From Solobacterium moorei (GTDB taxonomy: Bacteria > Bacillota_I > Bacilli_A > Erysipelotrichales > Erysipelotrichaceae): 64,000 nt of DNA. Location: positions 930,001-994,000 of the forward strand of contig NZ_AP028934.1 in assembly GCF_036323475.1 (NCBI RefSeq), written 5' to 3'. Below the pieces are notes generated by a model, which was not told the DNA's origin, ran no database searches, and saw only the letters and a list, made by a program, of their open reading frames with translations. The translations under genes were made by a program, and so were the position numbers. How positions within the stretch are numbered: the first letter of the stretch is position 1; each line of letters opens with the position of its first letter. This document shows positions 34,772 through 42,904 of the stretch, piece after piece.

Positions 34772-36232
34772 ATGAGCGTTTTATATGGAATTTGGGTATG
34801 GTTCGCAAGTAATATCTTGACCAAACCAGCATACTTTATTGGTTTAATCGTCTTAATTGGTTACATTCTTCAGAAAAAGACTTGGTACGATTCGCTAGCA
34901 GGTTTTATTAAGGCAACAGTAGGTTTCTTGATCTTAAGCGTAGGTTCTGGTGGACTAGTAAGTAATTTCAGACCAATCCTTGTTGGATTAAAAGATCGCT
35001 TTAACTTAGATGCAATGGTTATCGATCCATACTTCGGACAAAATGCAGTGCAGTCAGCAATGGAAGGAATTGGACGTAGCTTTTCACAAGTAATGTTCCT
35101 ATTATTAATTGCATTTATCTTTAACTTAGTTCTTGTTAAGTTTAACAAGATTACAAAATTACGTGCAGTATTCACAACAGGTCATGTGCAAATGCAACAG
35201 GCCGCAACAGCATTCTGGTTAATTCTATTCTGCTTCCCACAGTTGGGTGATACACCAATGTTAATTATCATGTCACTCATTCTTGGTTTATACTGGGCAG
35301 TTGGTTCTAACCTCACAGTTGAAATTTCTCAGGACTTAACAGACGGTGGTGGATTCTGTGTAGCTCACCAGCAAATGTTTGGTATCGCGTTCTTCTCATA
35401 CTTATCCAAGAAGATATTTGGTAATAAGAAGAATTCTAAGAGAATCGAAGATATCCAATTACCTGGCTTTATGTCAATCTTTAATGAAAACATGGTTTCT
35501 ACAGCTATCTTAATGATGATTTTCTTCGGAGCTATCATGGCTGTATTAGGTAAGGATTACTTTATTGAAACTAAGGTGCTAAAGGAAGGCGCAAGCTTCT
35601 TCATGTATGTGGTTGATACATCACTTAAGTTTGCTGTATATCTAGCTATCTTACAACTTGGTGTACGTACATTCGTAACAGAATTAACAAACTCATTCCA
35701 GGGTATTTCCAATACATTCTTACCTGGTGCGGTTCCTGGTATCGACTGTGCAGCTACATATGGATTTGGTAGTCCTAATGCAGTAACTATCGGTTTCTTA
35801 TTCGGTGCATTAGGTCAGTTTATTGCTATCATCGCATTACTATTATTGAAGTCTCCAACAATTGTTATTGCAGGGTTCGTTCCAGTATTCTTTGATAACG
35901 CAACAATCGCTGTATACGCAAATAATAAGGGTGGCATAAAGGCTGCTATGTTATTCCCATTCCTTTCAGGTTTATGCCAGGTATTCGGTAGTGCTTTAAT
36001 CGCTGGTGCAGTAGGACTTGCGGCTCATGGTGGTTACTTAGGTATGTGGGACTGGGCAGTTGTATGGCCAATCTTCACTGTTATCATGAAGTATGCAGGA
36101 TTTATTGGTTTAGCAATTATCTTAGTAGTGCTAATCTTGATTCCACAGTTACAATATCGTAGCCATCCAGATACATATTTCTTATGTGTAGAGGATTACG
36201 AAGCTTATAAAGAAAAAGTAAAGAAGGAGTGA
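34772..36232 (+). CDS. ulaA: PTS IIC component, L-ascorbate permease
   Basis: A 486-residue membrane protein with about 11 helices of the UlaA family, which carries L-ascorbate across the membrane as it is phosphorylated. The motifs GFLILSVGSGGLVSNFRPIL near 50-69 and LPGAVPGIDCAATYGFGSPN near 312-331 are typical. It is cotranscribed with the IIA and IIB genes. AGGGGGAAAT is a good ribosome site. Confidence 0.92.
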   Translation: MSVLYGIWVWFASNILTKPAYFIGLIVLIGYILQKKTWYDSLAGFIKATVGFLILSVGSGGLVSNFRPILVGLKDRFNLDAMVIDPYFGQNAVQSAMEGIGRSFSQVMFLLLIAFIFNLVLVKFNKITKLRAVFTTGHVQMQQAATAFWLILFCFPQLGDTPMLIIMSLILGLYWAVGSNLTVEISQDLTDGGGFCVAHQQMFGIAFFSYLSKKIFGNKKNSKRIEDIQLPGFMSIFNENMVSTAILMMIFFGAIMAVLGKDYFIETKVLKEGASFFMYVVDTSLKFAVYLAILQLGVRTFVTELTNSFQGISNTFLPGAVPGIDCAATYGFGSPNAVTIGFLFGALGQFIAIIALLLLKSPTIVIAGFVPVFFDNATIAVYANNKGGIKAAMLFPFLSGLCQVFGSALIAGAVGLAAHGGYLGMWDWAVVWPIFTVIMKYAGFIGLAIILVVLILIPQLQYRSHPDTYFLCVEDYEAYKEKVKKE

Positions 36233-36239
36233 ACAACAA

Positions 36240-36533
36240 ATGATTAAAGTTTTAGTCGCATGTGCAAATGGAGCCGGAACATCTTTGATGATGAAGATGA
36301 GAGTGGAAAAGGCATGTAAAGATTTAGGTGTAGAGGTATCTACAATTCATCACTGTTCTTTATCAGAAGGTAAGAGTGCGGCAACTCAATATGATGTTGT
36401 ATTTTGCCCACTAAACTTTAAGAACATGTTTACAGATGCAGAGAAAAAAGGCGTTAAAATCTGCGGTATGAAGAACGTACTATCAGATAAAGAAGCGCAA
36501 GCACTTTTAAAAGAAGCAGGCTTTGCAGAATAA
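36240..36533 (+). CDS. ulaB: PTS IIB component, ascorbate type
   Basis: A 97-residue protein with the phosphorylated Cys in VACANGAGTSLMMKMRV near residue 8. It receives phosphate from the IIA component and gives it to ascorbate during transport. It ends the transporter block and is followed by a hairpin terminator. Confidence 0.92.
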   Translation: MIKVLVACANGAGTSLMMKMRVEKACKDLGVEVSTIHHCSLSEGKSAATQYDVVFCPLNFKNMFTDAEKKGVKICGMKNVLSDKEAQALLKEAGFAE

Positions 36534-36540
36534 CAACGAA

Positions 36541-36566
36541 AGCTACTGCTGAGCAGTAGCTTTTTA
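36541..36566 (+). terminator. Terminator inside the ula operon
   Basis: AGCTACTGCT (36541-36550) and AGCAGTAGCT (36552-36561) form the stem, followed by TTTT. It may lower expression of the following three genes rather than end the operon, as no new promoter is obvious in the 48-base gap. Confidence 0.75.
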
Positions 36567-36580
36567 GAAAGGTTTACTGA

Positions 36581-37630
36581 ATGAAAGTAAATAAGAAAGT
36601 ATTGGGTACTTTAAATAAGTGTTATGCATTAGCACAGGTAGAATTCAATGGGAAGAACTATCTTGCATGTGCTGCTGAAAAAGAAGACCCATGTTACTTA
36701 TATGATTATGAGGGAAACTTTGTAGAAAAGTTGTGGGATGGACCTGGTGGTGTGATGTCACTAGAACAGTATCCAAACCAGACATATCCAACAATACTTG
36801 CGACTTGGAAGTTCTACTCTCCAAATAATGGGGCAGATTCCAAGATTGTATACTACCTCAGAAAAGATGGTGAGTGGCAGATTCATACATTATGCAAGCT
36901 TCCATTCGTACATCGCTTTGGTGTGATTGAAAGAAATCACCAGAAGTATCTGGTAGCTTGTACATTAAAGAGTGCACATGCATTCAAAGATGACTGGACA
37001 TGTCCTGGAAGAGTATGGGTGGCTAAGCTGCCAGAGGATATCTCCATCTATGATGAAGATCATCAGTTAGAACTTACACCATTAATCAGTGGTCTTACAC
37101 AAAACCATGGCTTCTTCAAGACAGAAGAAGAGGATTATCAAATTGCCCTGGTCGGCACAAAGAACGGTATCTTTAAAGTTATTCCACCAGCTGATGAAAA
37201 TAGCGAATGGACATACGAGCAGCTTACAGCTGATCCAGCTTCTGATATGTTGTATCTAGACTTCGATAATGACGGACAAAAAGAGCTAATGACTTTCGCA
37301 CCATTCCATGGTGATACACTTGCTATCTATAAGCTGGTAGATGGTTCTTATCAAAAGGTATGGGAAGATGAAAGAAAGATGCCATTCTTGCATGCAATCT
37401 ATCCATTAGAAATGAATGGAAAGGTATATGGAATCTATGGTTATCGTAGGAATGAACTAGAACTAAATCTTTTATCTTACGATGCAGATACGAATACATA
37501 TATCAGTGAAAACTTAGATCGTAATGCAGGTCCTACAAATGCATTGGCGTTCAAGGATGGGAATGTACAGAAGATCTTCGTATCAAATCGCGAAACAAAT
37601 GAAATTGCATTGTACACGATTGAGGAATAA
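36581..37630 (+). CDS. Cytosolic beta-propeller-like protein of unknown function in the ula operon
   Basis: A 349-residue protein without signal peptide or membrane segments. The segment [20 protein letters not shown] near 225-244 has the DxDxDGxxE calcium-type pattern of FG-GAP/VCBS repeats. Other blades are suggested by repeated strand patterns ([35 protein letters not shown]), pointing to a beta-propeller. It is placed between the transporter and epimerase genes, where classical ula operons carry the decarboxylase gene ulaD, to which it shows no visible similarity. Its function is unknown; a role in sugar handling is inferred from place only. Confidence 0.7.
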   Translation: MKVNKKVLGTLNKCYALAQVEFNGKNYLACAAEKEDPCYLYDYEGNFVEKLWDGPGGVMSLEQYPNQTYPTILATWKFYSPNNGADSKIVYYLRKDGEWQIHTLCKLPFVHRFGVIERNHQKYLVACTLKSAHAFKDDWTCPGRVWVAKLPEDISIYDEDHQLELTPLISGLTQNHGFFKTEEEDYQIALVGTKNGIFKVIPPADENSEWTYEQLTADPASDMLYLDFDNDGQKELMTFAPFHGDTLAIYKLVDGSYQKVWEDERKMPFLHAIYPLEMNGKVYGIYGYRRNELELNLLSYDADTNTYISENLDRNAGPTNALAFKDGNVQKIFVSNRETNEIALYTIEE

Positions 37631-37632
37631 AT

Positions 37633-38322
37633 ATGTTAGATGAATTAAAACAAAAAGTATATGAGGCAAATATGATGTTGCCTAAGAATGGACTTGTAGT
37701 CTTTACTTGGGGTAACGTTTCCGGTATCGACCGTGAAAAGGGCTTAATGGTTATCAAGCCATCTGGTGTTGAATATAATGAACTAAAACCAGAAGATATG
37801 GTCGTTGTAGATGTAAAAACAGGTGAAAAGGTAGAAGGCAAATACAAACCATCTTCCGATACAGATACACATCTAGTGTTGTATCGTAACTTCCCTCATA
37901 TCGGTGGTATCGTACATACTCATAGTAAGTGGGCAGTTAGCTTTGCCCAAGCTGGGGTAGGCGTTAAACCGATGGGAACGACACATGGTGACTATTTCTA
38001 TGGTGAGATACCATGTACAAGGAAGATGAGTGAAGAAGAAATCGCGGGACAGTATGAACTAGAAACAGGAAATGTCATCGTTGAAACATTCAAGGATATC
38101 AAACCAGATGATGTTCCTGCAGTACTCGTACATAGCCATGGGCCATTTACTTGGGGTACAGATCCATTCAACGCAGTGCATAACGCAGTCGTTTTAGAAG
38201 AAATCTGCTTTATGAATTTCCATGCATACATGTTGAACCCTGAAAAGGGAAATATGCAGCAGGAACTCTTGGATAAACACTATCTACGTAAACACGGAAA
38301 GAATGCATACTATGGACAATAA
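37633..38322 (+). CDS. ulaF: L-ribulose-5-phosphate 4-epimerase
   Basis: A 229-residue class II aldolase-fold enzyme that turns L-ribulose 5-phosphate into D-xylulose 5-phosphate. Substrate-binding GNVSG near 29 and KPSGVEY near 43 fit the family, as do the zinc ligands in VHTHSKWA near 94 and VHSHGPF near 168. Length and motifs match AraD/UlaF. It starts 2 bases after the preceding stop and overlaps the 3-epimerase gene. Confidence 0.93.
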   Translation: MLDELKQKVYEANMMLPKNGLVVFTWGNVSGIDREKGLMVIKPSGVEYNELKPEDMVVVDVKTGEKVEGKYKPSSDTDTHLVLYRNFPHIGGIVHTHSKWAVSFAQAGVGVKPMGTTHGDYFYGEIPCTRKMSEEEIAGQYELETGNVIVETFKDIKPDDVPAVLVHSHGPFTWGTDPFNAVHNAVVLEEICFMNFHAYMLNPEKGNMQQELLDKHYLRKHGKNAYYGQ

Positions 38323-39163
38323 GGCATATCGTTTGGGCATGTATGAAAAGTCCATGCCAAAAGAATTATCTTGGCAAGAGAAGCTAATTATCTGTAAAGA
38401 ATCTGGCTTTGATTGGTTAGAGATTTCTATTGATGAAACAGATGATAAACTAGCACGTTTGGATTGGGGCCAAGAAGAAAGAAACGTTATTAAACAAGCA
38501 ATCATAAAGACAGGTGTTCCAATCCATACGATGTGTCTTAGTGGACATCGTAAATACCCGTTAGGTGATTTAGATCCTGATACAGAATCAAGAAGTCTTG
38601 AAATTATGGGAAAAGCAATTTATCTTGCACAAGACCTCGGCATTCGTATTATCCAACTTGCGGGTTATGATGTTTATTACAAAGAAGGTAATAAAGATAC
38701 AAAGAACCAGTTTATCAAGAATCTTCACATCGCTACCAAGATGGCGGCTAAGTATGGCGTTGTCATGGGTTTTGAAACAATGGAAACACCATTCATGGAT
38801 ACCGTTGAAAAGGCAATGGAATACGTTGATATTGTCGATAGTCCATACTTACAAATATATCCTGATATTGGCAATCTAACGAATGCGGAAAAGATTTACG
38901 GAACTTCCGTAATCGAAGATTTACAAAAGGGAAGTGGGCATATTGTAGCAGCTCACCTGAAGGAAACAGTTCCGGGTAAATATCGTGAGATTCCGTTTGG
39001 AACAGGACATACAGAGTTTGTACAAGACATCAGATGTCTAAAGGATATGGGTGTACAGATGTTCACTGGTGAATTCTGGTATACAGGTGAAGAGAATTGG
39101 CGTGATATCTGCAAGCATGCAGGAAGTTTCCTAAGAGACAAATTAAATCAAGTTTTTGAATAA
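38312..39163 (+). CDS. ulaE: L-xylulose/L-ribulose-5-phosphate 3-epimerase
   Basis: A 283-residue TIM-barrel enzyme that interconverts L-xylulose 5-phosphate and L-ribulose 5-phosphate. Residues of the UlaE family are seen in [12 protein letters not shown] near 33-44, [13 protein letters not shown] near 73-85, and the metal site [19 protein letters not shown] and [11 protein letters not shown]. The ATG at 38312 lies inside the end of the 4-epimerase gene (11-base overlap) and has GGAAAG at good distance; the ATG at 38303 is too close to it. It is the last gene of the operon. Confidence 0.92.
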   Translation: MDNKAYRLGMYEKSMPKELSWQEKLIICKESGFDWLEISIDETDDKLARLDWGQEERNVIKQAIIKTGVPIHTMCLSGHRKYPLGDLDPDTESRSLEIMGKAIYLAQDLGIRIIQLAGYDVYYKEGNKDTKNQFIKNLHIATKMAAKYGVVMGFETMETPFMDTVEKAMEYVDIVDSPYLQIYPDIGNLTNAEKIYGTSVIEDLQKGSGHIVAAHLKETVPGKYREIPFGTGHTEFVQDIRCLKDMGVQMFTGEFWYTGEENWRDICKHAGSFLRDKLNQVFE

Positions 39164-39184
39164 GGAGCGTATGCTCCTTTTTAA
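39163..39184 (+). terminator. Terminator of the ula operon
   Basis: AGGAGC (39163-39168) pairs with GCTCCT (39173-39178), followed by five T. Confidence 0.8.
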
Positions 39185-39212
39185 ATAAAAAGGTGATGTG
39201 CTTGCATCACCT
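39184..39212 (-). terminator. Terminator of the minus-strand uronate operon
   Basis: AGGTGATG (39191-39198) pairs with CATCACCT (39205-39212). Read on the minus strand, the stem is followed by TTTTTATTT. Confidence 0.8.
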
Positions 39213-39227
39213 CTAAACATAAATTGA

Positions 39228-39860
39228 TTATAGACTCTTTAAGTAGTTTGCAATTTCTTCATCTTGACAATTCGGATAGAAATATTCAGCAAAGTGTTTA
39301 CCGGCAATCGTCTCACGTAAGAAGTCTTGGTCAATTTGCTTTAAGATTTCGATTAATGGTCTATGTGTGATTTCCTTAACACCATCAAGAATTTTCTTGT
39401 TACGTTGTTCTGGTTCTCTACGTTCCTTTGGATAACCACCACCGAATTGTTCAGAGAATAATTTGGCAAAAGTATCATGTAGGTTGATTTCGGCACCCCA
39501 ACCGAACCCTTGTGCAAATGGCATTGCGATACAGTTACCATCATTTACCTGACCGAATAAATATGCATCAAGCCCATTTGTAATGTGTCCACATAAAACA
39601 TTAGGGAAGGAATTACATGCAAGCATAGCACCTTGACCTGTTCCGCATCCTGTAACAACAAAATCTACTGCTTTTGTTGTTAGAAGAATACTAGCAAGTA
39701 AACCATTCTTTACATAGGTTAATTGAACATCGTCTTCTGCACTGTACATACCGTAGTTATATACTGTATGGCCTTTTTTTGTAGCTTCCTCATTGAGTAC
39801 ATCATAGATTAATTGGTTTTTTGCTGCCTGTGAGTTTTCGTTGATTAATGCAATTTTCAT
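39228..39860 (-). CDS. RpiB/LacAB-family isomerase, probable unsaturated-uronate isomerase (DhuI type)
   Basis: A 210-residue protein of the RpiB/LacA/LacB sugar-phosphate isomerase family (VVTGCGTGQGAMLACN near 69-84). In the glycosaminoglycan clusters of streptococci a member of this family, DhuI, replaces KduI in converting 4-deoxy-L-threo-5-hexosulose uronate from unsaturated glucuronate. The neighbours here (SDR, KDG kinase, KDPG aldolase, GH88 hydrolase) give the same context, so this role is the best guess. It is the last gene of the minus arm. Confidence 0.8.
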   Translation of the reverse strand: MKIALINENSQAAKNQLIYDVLNEEATKKGHTVYNYGMYSAEDDVQLTYVKNGLLASILLTTKAVDFVVTGCGTGQGAMLACNSFPNVLCGHITNGLDAYLFGQVNDGNCIAMPFAQGFGWGAEINLHDTFAKLFSEQFGGGYPKERREPEQRNKKILDGVKEITHRPLIEILKQIDQDFLRETIAGKHFAEYFYPNCQDEEIANYLKSL

Positions 39861-39878
39861 TTTCTTTTCTACCTTTCT

Positions 39879-40682
39879 TTACTGTGGTTGTTTTCCAATA
39901 TATGCAAGGATTCCACCATCTACATACAAGATGTGTCCATTTACAAAGTTACTTGCATCGGATGCTAAGAATACTGCAGGACCCATTAAGTCAGCAGCTT
40001 CTCCCCATCTTTCAGCTGGAGTTTTAGCTAAGATAAAACTATCAAATGGGTGACGACTTCCATCTGCTTGTTTTTCTCTTAATGGGGCGGTCTGTGGTGT
40101 TGCGATATAACCAGGTCCAATACCATTGCATTGAATATTATATGCACCGTATTCTGAACAGATGTTTCTTGTTAACATCTTTAAGCCACCCTTAGCAGCT
40201 GCGTATGCACTAACTGTTTCTCTTCCCAATTCAGACATCATAGAGCAGATGTTGATAATCTTGCCATGACCTTTTTTTATCATAGAAGGGATAACTGCTT
40301 TGGAAACGATGAATGGTGCATTTAAATCTACATCAATAACTTGTCTAAAGTCACTGGCGGTCATTTCAAGCATTGGAATTCGCTTGATAATACCTGCATT
40401 ATTAACGAGGATATCAATGATACCAACTTCTTCTTCAATTTGTTTCACAACTTTGTTTACTGCTTCTTCATCTGTTACATCACATACGTAACCATGTGCA
40501 TCAATGCCAATTTCCTTATAAGAAGCAAGACCCTTATCCACTAATTCCTGTTTAATATCGTTGAATACAATTGTGGCACCTGCTTTCGCAAATGCACTAG
40601 CAATTGCAAAGCCAATCCCATAGCTAGCGCCTGTAACAAATGCGACTTTTCCCTTTAATGAAAATGAATCTAAATCAAACAT
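39879..40682 (-). CDS. SDR oxidoreductase, probable 2-keto-3-deoxy-D-gluconate dehydrogenase (DhuD/KduD type)
   Basis: A 267-residue short-chain dehydrogenase. The cofactor motif TGASYGIGFAIA is near 17-28, NNAGI near 92, and the catalytic Ser and YxxxK lie in the SMMSELGRETVSAYAAAKGG region near 147-166. In DhuI/DhuD pathways such an enzyme reduces the product of the isomerase to 2-keto-3-deoxy-D-gluconate. It starts 24 bases after the kinase gene stop on the minus strand and precedes the isomerase gene by 18 bases. Confidence 0.85.
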   Translation of the reverse strand: MFDLDSFSLKGKVAFVTGASYGIGFAIASAFAKAGATIVFNDIKQELVDKGLASYKEIGIDAHGYVCDVTDEEAVNKVVKQIEEEVGIIDILVNNAGIIKRIPMLEMTASDFRQVIDVDLNAPFIVSKAVIPSMIKKGHGKIINICSMMSELGRETVSAYAAAKGGLKMLTRNICSEYGAYNIQCNGIGPGYIATPQTAPLREKQADGSRHPFDSFILAKTPAERWGEAADLMGPAVFLASDASNFVNGHILYVDGGILAYIGKQPQ

Positions 40683-40706
40683 ATTTTCTTTTATCTCCTT
40701 TATCTT

Positions 40707-41726
40707 TTATCGTTGTACACGACCTGAGCCGTCACCATTTGCGAGTGTGAGTACTTCGTCAACTGTTACACGATTGTAATCACCTTCGATACTATGCTTT
40801 AAGCAACTTGCTGCAACAGCAAATTCAATAATTTCCTGTGGTTTTTCAAAATGACGTAATCCATAGATGAGTCCAGCTCCGAAGGAATCGCCGCCTCCAA
40901 CGCGGTCTACAATATGGATTGCATATTCCTTTGAAAAATATGCTTGTCCACCTTGGTATAGCATTGCAGACCATTTGTTATCGCTGGCAGAAATACTCTT
41001 TCTGAGTGTGATTGCGACAGTATGACAATGGAAACGTTCACTAATTTCCTTGGCAACTTCGATATATCCTTCGCGATTTAATTCGCCTGTGAGGACATTG
41101 GTTTTACTTGCATGAATGTTAAATACCTTTTCGGCATCTTCTTCATTTGCAATACATACATCTACGTATGGCATGATTTCAGACATTGTTTTATTTGCTT
41201 GCTCGCTGGTCCATAATTTTTTTCGGAAGTTAAGGTCACATGAGATTTGTAATCCTTGTTTCTTTGCTTCTTTACAAGCTTCTAATGTAATTTGGGCAAC
41301 CTGTGGATTTAATGCAGGTGTAATACCTGTAAAATGGAACCAATCTGCATCTAAGAAGATTTCCTTCCAATCAAAGTCAGTAGGGGAGGCCTCTGAGATA
41401 GAAGAGCCTGCACGATCATAAATAACTTTACTTGGGCGCTGGCTCGCACCTTTTTCAAGATAATAGATACCAACACGATTACCGCCACGAACAATCATTG
41501 TTGTATCAACACCATATTTTCTTAGGTCGTTGACCGCACATTGACCAATATCGTGTGTAGGCAGTTTTGTTACAAACGAAACATCTTCATTGAAGTTGGC
41601 TAGGCTAACTGCTACATTTGCAGCGCATCCACCAAATGTAGCTTCATAATCTGTTGCTTGAGTGAAACGATAGAAACCATGTGTTGCGAGTCTTAGCATG
41701 ATTTCACCAAATGTAATAATCTTCAT
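40707..41726 (-). CDS. kdgK: 2-keto-3-deoxygluconate kinase (PfkB family)
   Basis: A 339-residue PfkB sugar kinase. The first family motif GGCAANVAVSLANF is near 32-45 and the second, DRVGGGDSFGAGLIYGL, near 275-291 with the catalytic Asp. The segment KLPTHDIGQCAVNDLRKYGV and its place next to KDPG aldolase support 2-keto-3-deoxygluconate as substrate. It phosphorylates the SDR product to KDPG. It lies one base from the aldolase gene. Confidence 0.88.
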   Translation of the reverse strand: MKIITFGEIMLRLATHGFYRFTQATDYEATFGGCAANVAVSLANFNEDVSFVTKLPTHDIGQCAVNDLRKYGVDTTMIVRGGNRVGIYYLEKGASQRPSKVIYDRAGSSISEASPTDFDWKEIFLDADWFHFTGITPALNPQVAQITLEACKEAKKQGLQISCDLNFRKKLWTSEQANKTMSEIMPYVDVCIANEEDAEKVFNIHASKTNVLTGELNREGYIEVAKEISERFHCHTVAITLRKSISASDNKWSAMLYQGGQAYFSKEYAIHIVDRVGGGDSFGAGLIYGLRHFEKPQEIIEFAVAASCLKHSIEGDYNRVTVDEVLTLANGDGSGRVQR

Positions 41727-41727
41727 G

Positions 41728-42711
41728 TTATACCTCCATCTGTACGTCTGGATTGATTAAGTGAACTGCAAATCCACCAATTTCTAAGTCAAGATAAACA
41801 AAATTGATTTTGTTTGTTTTTTTATTTCTTGTGATGGTTTCCTCTATAGCATATATATTTTCTTTTGCTAATTGATAGAGTGCTCGCTCAGGGTATCGGG
41901 TAAATATACCGATATGCCCATTTGTTCCTCGGCTTGGTTTGTGCATGATTTCAAAGCCTTTACCTGCAAAATTTGATTTAGGTTTTTTATAGTAAGTGAA
42001 GTGGAATAACTTGCAGAATTGTTGTGCAATTTCCAGAGAATGCTCTTCACTATTTGCATTGATACCGAGGTGAATTAACTGGTAATCAAGCAATGATTTA
42101 ATAGCATGAGAGGATAATACTTCAATGCTGTTCCAATCCTCAGCATGAATCAAATCATTTGGTAACATGAAGCTACCACCGATTGCGAGTACATTAGGTA
42201 AGTTTAAATAATCGTGCATGTTTACAGCGTTGATGCCACCTGTAGGAATAAATTTAATATCTGCATATGGACCATAGAAATCTTTAAGTTTCTTTGCACC
42301 ACCACTGCTTTCTGCAGGGAAGAACTTCAATACTTTTAAGTCATATGTAAGAGCTTGTTCAATTTCGCTGGCTGTTGATACACCAGGTAATATAAGGATG
42401 CTATGCTCTTTACACCATGAAACGACACTTGGATTAAAGCCGGGTGTCACAATAAAACTTGCACCAGCCTCAATTGCTTCTACAGCTTGTTGAACTGTAG
42501 TGACGGTTCCAGCACCTACTAGCATATTAGGAATGTTTGTGCTGATGCTACGAATTGCTTCTGTTGCATATTCGCTACGATAAGTAATCTCAGCAACATC
42601 GATTCCACCCTTATATAAAGCTTGTGTCAGCGGTATTGTATGTTCAGGGTTTGTAATCTTTACAACAGGAACAATACCAATTTTAGATATTCTATCCAAT
42701 ATTTCGTCCAT
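41728..42711 (-). CDS. eda: KDPG aldolase with an extra C-terminal VOC-like domain
   Basis: A 327-residue protein. Residues 1-205 form the class I aldolase that splits 2-keto-3-deoxy-6-phosphogluconate into pyruvate and glyceraldehyde 3-phosphate: VPVVKI near 14, the Glu in VAEITYR near 39, GAGTVTT near 67 and the Schiff-base Lys in LKFFPAES near 132. Stand-alone enzymes end near 210. Here about 115 more residues follow (LIHLGINANSEEHSLEIAQQ... and FVYLDLEIGGFAVHL) that resemble a glyoxalase/VOC fold. It is the first gene of the minus arm and has its own promoter with an operator in it. Confidence 0.88.
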   Translation of the reverse strand: MDEILDRISKIGIVPVVKITNPEHTIPLTQALYKGGIDVAEITYRSEYATEAIRSISTNIPNMLVGAGTVTTVQQAVEAIEAGASFIVTPGFNPSVVSWCKEHSILILPGVSTASEIEQALTYDLKVLKFFPAESSGGAKKLKDFYGPYADIKFIPTGGINAVNMHDYLNLPNVLAIGGSFMLPNDLIHAEDWNSIEVLSSHAIKSLLDYQLIHLGINANSEEHSLEIAQQFCKLFHFTYYKKPKSNFAGKGFEIMHKPSRGTNGHIGIFTRYPERALYQLAKENIYAIEETITRNKKTNKINFVYLDLEIGGFAVHLINPDVQMEV

Positions 42712-42735
42712 AATATAACCTCCATAATCAATGTG

Positions 42736-42764
42736 ATAATAGTTTAGTAAACTGGTTTTGTCAA
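42736..42764 (-). promoter_or_regulatory. Promoter of the minus-strand uronate operon
   Basis: Read on the minus strand, TTGACA (42764-42759) and TATTAT (42741-42736) are 17 bases apart. A TAGTAAACTGGTTTTG operator overlaps this promoter. Confidence 0.8.
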
Positions 42765-42787
42765 TATTTTTTAGTAAACTGGTTTAT
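42745..42787. promoter_or_regulatory. Two LacI-type operators (O1, O2)
   Basis: TAGTAAACTGGTTTTG (42745-42760) and TAGTAAACTGGTTTAT (42772-42787) share AAACTGGTTT, a near-palindrome of the form AAAC-NN-GTTT. O1 fills the spacer between -35 and -10 of the minus promoter, so a bound repressor would block it. The LacI regulator encoded at 48209 is the likely binder. Confidence 0.8.
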
Positions 42788-42833
42788 TTTTGTGCAAATT
42801 TATTGAAATTTGATAGAATTTTATAAAATTTCG

Positions 42834-42863
42834 TTGACATACGATATTTTATCACCATATAAT
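42834..42863 (+). promoter_or_regulatory. Promoter of the plus-strand GAG operon
   Basis: TTGACA (42834-42839) and TATAAT (42858-42863), both consensus, are 18 bases apart. Confidence 0.85.
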
Positions 42864-42872
42864 CAACGTAGC

Positions 42873-42888
42873 TAGTAAACCAGTTTTG
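42873..42888. promoter_or_regulatory. Third LacI-type operator (O3)
   Basis: TAGTAAACCAGTTTTG, the same motif with the central two bases reversed, lies just after the expected start of the plus transcript and before the GGAGG ribosome site. Confidence 0.8.
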
Positions 42889-42904
42889 CAGAAGGAGGAT
42901 CCTG

